Shown piece after piece: positions 28,125 to 31,040 of a stretch of DNA of 31,040 bases. Positions within the stretch are counted from its first letter, which is position 1, and each line of letters begins with the position of its first letter. Position numbers and translations under genes: made by a program. A model generated the notes under the pieces. The model ran no database searches and had not been told where the DNA came from. It was given only the letters and a program-made list of their open reading frames with translations. This DNA comes from a virus: the IMG/VR virus record IMGVR_UViG_3300010885_029427, positions 1 through 31,040 of that record; one strand, written 5' to 3'.

Positions 28125-28403
28125 TTACCCTGAGTGAAATTCGGTGAAGCCGTCTGGGTCTTCTGTCGCAGGCTCCGAGAGAAACGCACCGTAATCCGAG
28201 TCTGTATGAATTAAGACATCGGGATGGAAGGAGTCGATTTCGATCTCCGAGTCGCCCCGCCACCAGCCGCAGAGGATCAATGTTTCCCCATACTCACCTT
28301 CCGTGTAGTTCATCACCGTCATGACTGGGCCGTTAGCGAAGCGGACGCGATGACCCCGGCGAAAGCCGGTGGTGTCGTCAAAGGTGCTTACAGCGTTAGT
28401 CAT
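28125..28403 (-). CDS. DUF2158-like small beta-barrel protein (92 aa)
   Basis: GFRRGHRVRFANGPVMTVMN and LILCGWWRGDSEIEIDSFHP fit the DUF2158 (YodC-like) pattern: 'GDxVxLxSGGPxMTV...CxWF...Fxx.xL'. The C-terminal 25 residues are acidic. Small SH3-like fold; the role is unknown. Overlaps the kinase gene by ATGA. Confidence 0.65.
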   Translation of the reverse strand: MTNAVSTFDDTTGFRRGHRVRFANGPVMTVMNYTEGEYGETLILCGWWRGDSEIEIDSFHPDVLIHTDSDYGAFLSEPATEDPDGFTEFHSG

Positions 28404-28987
28404 ACGGGAACCCCCAGGAGGATGTTATTGATCGTCATGTGTAAGTCCTTGATCGAGCCGCTATTGACGATGGTCTCTTGGAACTGAGATCGGTCGAGGG
28501 GCTGTTGGGAGGAGTGCGCCATCACCTCGGTGTTTACGGCTGCGCTCGGGCGCTCCACCCGCCAGAGGGTGCTGGAGAGGTGGGATTTGACGATGTCCAA
28601 CTCATTCGGGAATCGGACATCATCGACCACGACACGACCGTAGATGCCGAGTTCCTCGACGGAGTGTTTCCAGGCGAGCAGCCAGATTTCGGGATGGATC
28701 AGTTTCCGGCCCCACTCGGTGCTGAGTGTCTGCATCATGGACCTTGGGGTCACATCCAGTTCTGGGAGGATCTGTTCTTTAAGGACAGGGTCGTTGAGGA
28801 GCTTGTCCCCGTAGACCTTGCTGTAGCCGAAACACTGAAGTAGCGTCCGCGTCATCAACTTCAGCGGATCGGCGAAGGGAATACGGTGGTAGTTGTACTC
28901 TTCGACCAGGAACTTGGCAATGGTGGTTTTGCCGGATCCCGGAATGGGTGAGTGAATACCGATCAGCCTGGGAAGGTTGGAAGTCAT
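28400..28987 (-). CDS. Deoxynucleoside monophosphate kinase (T4 gp1-like)
   Basis: The protein phosphorylates dNMPs to dNDPs, completing the nucleotide route supplied by ThyX and Dcd. P-loop GIHSPIPGSGKTT lies at residues 10-22, followed by FADPLKLMTRTLL. The family string MQTLSTEWGRKLIHPEIW (85-102) and VVVDDVRFPNEL (119-130) follow. The length (195 aa) is typical of phage dNMP kinases. It overlaps the nuclease gene as TGATG. Confidence 0.88.
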   Translation of the reverse strand: MTSNLPRLIGIHSPIPGSGKTTIAKFLVEEYNYHRIPFADPLKLMTRTLLQCFGYSKVYGDKLLNDPVLKEQILPELDVTPRSMMQTLSTEWGRKLIHPEIWLLAWKHSVEELGIYGRVVVDDVRFPNELDIVKSHLSSTLWRVERPSAAVNTEVMAHSSQQPLDRSQFQETIVNSGSIKDLHMTINNILLGVPV

Positions 28988-29661
28988 CAGTAGGAGGAGT
29001 TCGCGTAGCGGTTGCGAGCTTGGAAATGAATGAACAACTGCTTTAGCTCATCCCTCTGGAGAAGGACGACCTGATAGCAAGCGTCGGGGATGGCCACGAC
29101 AATGCGGGCTCGGGGGATGAAAAGCTTGACCTCGCTGTAGACGAACTCAGCGGCGGCGGTGTAGGCGGCTACTTGGAGTTTGTAGTCGTAAAGCTTCTCA
29201 TCGTCTGCGGCCTTCTCCGCCGATTTCCAGTCACTCAGGCTGATCTCCCCACCATCGTCTTCGTGGTATCCGAGATGATCGAGCGATCCAGCAAAGCCGT
29301 CTGGATGCCAGACAGCCCCTTCCATCAGGGCGGTGTGTCTGATCTTGCGGACGAATGGGCGGATGCTGTTCCAGTAGGGAGTGGCCAAAATGCAACGTTT
29401 CGGTTCTTCTCCTGTCAGGAGGAAGTGTTCGATGCTGTTGTGCATCTTCGTCCCGCGCCAACCAGCGACCTTAAGGATCTGGTCTGCTTTATCTTTCCCC
29501 TTCCACTCCCTCCACTCATTGATCTTGGTCATGTTCTTCGACCGCTGGAGCTTGTTCGTTACACTCCCCGCCCAACCTAGTGGTGTGTTGTAATGGCGTC
29601 CGCCGAGGGGATGGTCATCTTCGCGCTCTAGCGTGTGCTTCGGAAGGGTTATGTAGTCCAT
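28987..29661 (-). CDS. PD-(D/E)XK nuclease (Cas4/RecB-like exonuclease family)
   Basis: The 224-aa protein has the fold's landmarks: an N-terminal helix GTKMHNSIEHFL (70-81), GFAGSLDHLGYH (122-133, catalytic Asp), SLSDWKSAEKA (141-151, D-x-K) and QVAAYTAAAEF (163-173, QxxxY). These are the PD-(D/E)XK residues of phage exonucleases in recombination or end processing. The neighbour is an SSB-like protein, fitting DNA repair or recombination. It starts directly after the HTH gene stop. Confidence 0.85.
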   Translation of the reverse strand: MDYITLPKHTLEREDDHPLGGRHYNTPLGWAGSVTNKLQRSKNMTKINEWREWKGKDKADQILKVAGWRGTKMHNSIEHFLLTGEEPKRCILATPYWNSIRPFVRKIRHTALMEGAVWHPDGFAGSLDHLGYHEDDGGEISLSDWKSAEKAADDEKLYDYKLQVAAYTAAAEFVYSEVKLFIPRARIVVAIPDACYQVVLLQRDELKQLFIHFQARNRYANSSY

Positions 29662-29907
29662 TCAGTATTTGACCCCGTCGATTGGTTTAAGCAGCTCATC
29701 TGCAGTGCATCCCAGGATACGCGCACAGCCGAGGAGTACCTCAGGGTCAATATAGCGAGTGGCTTGTTTCCGGGCTCGGGAGAGAGCCCCGCTGGAGATT
29801 TGGAGAGAGTCCGCCATCGACTTGAGGCTGATGCCCTTCTGGATGGCCAGCACCTCGACGTTCCGCCCGAATGTTCGGATGATCTGCGCGGAATTCGGGG
29901 TCTCCAT
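29662..29907 (-). CDS. Cro/CI-like HTH regulator (81 aa)
   Basis: Residues about 10-72 form the classical XRE helix-turn-helix: NVEVLAIQKGISLKSMADSL, then QISSGALSRARKQA and DPEVLLGCARILGCTADELL. It is short, without a protease domain, so Cro-like. The SSB gene terminator and a TAAAAT box (about 29930) sit in the 83-base gap upstream, suggesting its own promoter. Regulates unknown operators. Confidence 0.85.
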   Translation of the reverse strand: METPNSAQIIRTFGRNVEVLAIQKGISLKSMADSLQISSGALSRARKQATRYIDPEVLLGCARILGCTADELLKPIDGVKY

Positions 29908-29938
29908 GGGATCGACGGGGTTGTTGACATTTTACATG

Positions 29939-29964
29939 AAAAAGGGGCGGGAGAAGCCCACCCC
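29939..29964 (-). terminator. Intrinsic terminator after the SSB-like gene
   Basis: On the minus strand GGGGTGGG-CTTCT-CCCGCCCC (one T-G pair) is followed by TTTTT, 27 bases after the SSB stop. It should end the first transcript unit, with TAAAAT about 10 bases further on as a possible new -10 box. Confidence 0.8.
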
Positions 29965-29990
29965 ACTCAGGAATCAGACGGAAGCGTAGA

Positions 29991-30644
29991 TCACTCGTCG
30001 TCTTCATCGGCACCGGCAGCCTTGGAAGCCTCCGGCTCAAACGGGTTGCCGTTGTCAAAGAGTGCCTCCAGATCGCCGCCACTCTCCAGAAGCGCTTCGT
30101 AAGCTTCCTGAATGTGGTCGCCAACGGCTTTCGGAGGAGCGGCCTTCAACGAATACTTCGTGAAGTCGTTTTCCTTCTTCCTGGTGATCTTGATGTCGTA
30201 CTCCTGCGGATCGCCAAAGTCGGGGTCGACAATGGCGGCGTGGAGATCCTGGAGAATGGTCTTCTGGTCGATCATTAGAACAGAGATCCGCTCTTTGGCG
30301 TAATCCCAGACGAAGCCGGCGATGAACCGCTTAATGTCAGCAGCTTTACCGCTCTGCTTGTTGATCTGCAAATTGCCGGGGATCTCGTCACCTTCCGGTT
30401 TAGTACGCCACCGAACTGGCTTACTCTTACCGTCAGTCTCGACCCAGGTGCTGTAACCAGTGATGGCGGCACCGAGAAAGCGGTAGCGGAAAGGCTTGCC
30501 TTCGTCGAGCTTGGAAAGGCCAACGTAGGCGTCGTTGGCGGCTGAATCTCTGGCAACGTCCTCGACCTGATCGTCGGAGAGGAACGCTGACGTCGGGCGC
30601 TTAGCTTTAGCTTCGGCGGCCTTGGTAGCGGTAGCTGCGGGCAT
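29991..30644 (-). CDS. Probable single-stranded DNA-binding protein (217 aa)
   Basis: From ATG 30644 the product begins MPAATATKAAEAKAKRPTSA. The core (residues about 30-170) contains FRYRFLGAAITGYSTWVETD, then RRFIAGFVWDYAKERISVLM and DYDIKITRKKENDFTKYSLK-type beta strands, resembling the OB-fold phage SSB-like proteins of cyanophages. The C-terminus is acidic (SKAAGADEDDE), as in SSBs that recruit partners. The neighbours (nuclease, HTH) fit replication and recombination. The leader element touches the ATG and there is no Shine-Dalgarno. The call is from pattern and tail, not a strict motif. Confidence 0.6.
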   Translation of the reverse strand: MPAATATKAAEAKAKRPTSAFLSDDQVEDVARDSAANDAYVGLSKLDEGKPFRYRFLGAAITGYSTWVETDGKSKPVRWRTKPEGDEIPGNLQINKQSGKAADIKRFIAGFVWDYAKERISVLMIDQKTILQDLHAAIVDPDFGDPQEYDIKITRKKENDFTKYSLKAAPPKAVGDHIQEAYEALLESGGDLEALFDNGNPFEPEASKAAGADEDDE

Positions 30645-30660
30645 GGCGGTAGAAGGACAG
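30645..30660 (-). promoter_or_regulatory. Conserved leader element immediately before SSB-like gene
   Basis: CTGTCCTTCTACCGCC on the minus strand abuts the ATG at 30644. This is the position in which it most clearly replaces a Shine-Dalgarno. Confidence 0.6.
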
Positions 30661-30708
30661 TAACGATTTAACTGGGTTGAGACTGTTTCGCCTCGGGGAC
30701 AACAACCC

Positions 30709-30930
30709 TCAGGGAGGTGTTGGGATCGACAGGGCCAGGGCGTGAGCCCGGATGATCTGCTCACAAACCTCAGAAGGTGAGGTGCTTTTGGCTTCCGCGA
30801 GAGTTACCAAGTGGGCATGGGCCTGATCGGTGAGGTGCAGATGACGCTTCCGTTTGGGAGCGCCATAGCGCCGGTAACCAGATCGTGCAGGCTCTGTCGA
30901 CTGATTCAAGAATAGGTCAGAACGGGACAT
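30709..30930 (-). CDS. Ribbon-helix-helix-like DNA-binding protein (73 aa)
   Basis: Residues about 26-66 read KRKRHLHLTDQAHAHLVTLA then EAKSTSPSEVCEQIIRAHAL. A short basic strand (RHLHLT) and two helices with the 'SPSEVxEQIIR' ending are the RHH pattern. A basic lead precedes it. The promoter at 30936-30969 lies so close that its -10 box is five bases from the ATG. Probably the first regulator of this transcript. Confidence 0.7.
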   Translation of the reverse strand: MSRSDLFLNQSTEPARSGYRRYGAPKRKRHLHLTDQAHAHLVTLAEAKSTSPSEVCEQIIRAHALALSIPTPP

Positions 30931-30935
30931 AGGTC

Positions 30936-30969
30936 AACCTATCGCAGAGGGGAGAAAGGGAGAGATCAA
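30936..30969 (-). promoter_or_regulatory. Promoter-like block, related to the 17435 promoter
   Basis: AATTGGTTGA ... GATAGGTTGAC on the minus strand matches the AATCGGTTGA ... GATAGGTTGAC block at 17435-17463, but the TTGATC/TAGGTT spacing is 22 bases. The ATG of the 30930 gene follows TAGGTT by five bases, so a transcript from it would be leaderless or start at an upstream site. Confidence 0.45.
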
Positions 30970-30983
30970 CCAATTTCAGAACA

Positions 30984-31034
30984 GGGGGGGGGGGGGGGGG
31001 GGGTCCCGGTCTCGCCAGGGGGGGGGGGGGGGGG
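30984..31034. other. Two long G homopolymers at the right edge
   Basis: About 20 consecutive G, 14 other bases, then about 17 G. Such runs at the end of a contig are typical of base-calling or assembly artefacts and should not be read as biology. Confidence 0.85.
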
Positions 31035-31040
31035 AGGGGC

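Noticed and set aside
29747-30124. A 125-aa minus-strand frame overlapping the SSB and HTH genes
   Set aside because: It lies out of phase with two well supported genes and through a terminator, and has no recognisable pattern.

Overview
The window looks like one end of a double-stranded DNA phage genome of fairly high G+C content, most likely a phage of freshwater picocyanobacteria (Synechococcus/Cyanobium type). The host idea is an inference. It rests on a cyanobacterial-looking primary-type sigma factor, a ThyX and a dCTP deaminase of the kind seen in cyanobacteria and cyanophages, and a small secreted protein resembling picocyanobacterial secreted proteins. Nearly all genes lie on the minus strand, packed head to tail. 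Most junctions are ATGA, TGATG or TAATG overlaps, which points to long, translationally coupled operons read from right to left. The right edge ends in two long G runs that look like sequencing or assembly artefacts.

Layout from right to left, in the direction of transcription. 30.9-28.1 kb is the replication and regulation block: a ribbon-helix-helix protein, a probable single-strand DNA-binding protein with an acidic tail and its terminator, a Cro/CI-like HTH, a PD-(D/E)XK nuclease, a deoxynucleoside monophosphate kinase and a DUF2158-like protein. It is followed by a phage-encoded sigma-70 factor at 28.1-27.2 kb. The only plus-strand gene (26.6-27.2 kb) is an A/T-richer, HNH-like protein with a decayed motif. 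About 1.05 kb without any protein gene (25.5-26.6 kb) holds three tandem sigma-70-like promoters, a roughly 690-nt highly structured non-coding RNA and a terminator. This is the most unusual part of the window.

25.5-6.2 kb is a long accessory and metabolic block of small phage genes. Recognisable members are a cysteine-rich phage protein, an SprT-like/DUF2786 metalloprotease, a DUF932 protein, a coiled-coil protein, a Tad2-like (DUF2829) anti-Thoeris candidate, an HTH/RHH fusion, ThyX and dCTP deaminase. Several very short ORFs (40-60 aa), supported by stop/start overlaps, complete the operons. 6.15-0 kb is the packaging and head block: TerS, TerL, a seven-copy 20-bp repeat array, a DUF1073-type portal with an unusual C-terminal extension, a 610-aa head-associated protein with cysteine motifs at both ends, and the start of a secreted protein cut by the left edge.

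The genes fit a lytic-style programme. Early regulators and DNA-processing enzymes come first, nucleotide enzymes (ThyX, Dcd, dNMP kinase) feed dTTP synthesis, and a phage sigma factor may redirect transcription. Packaging and head genes come last. No integrase, DNA polymerase, tail or lysis cassette is visible here. All calls are from reading the sequence alone; no database search was run.
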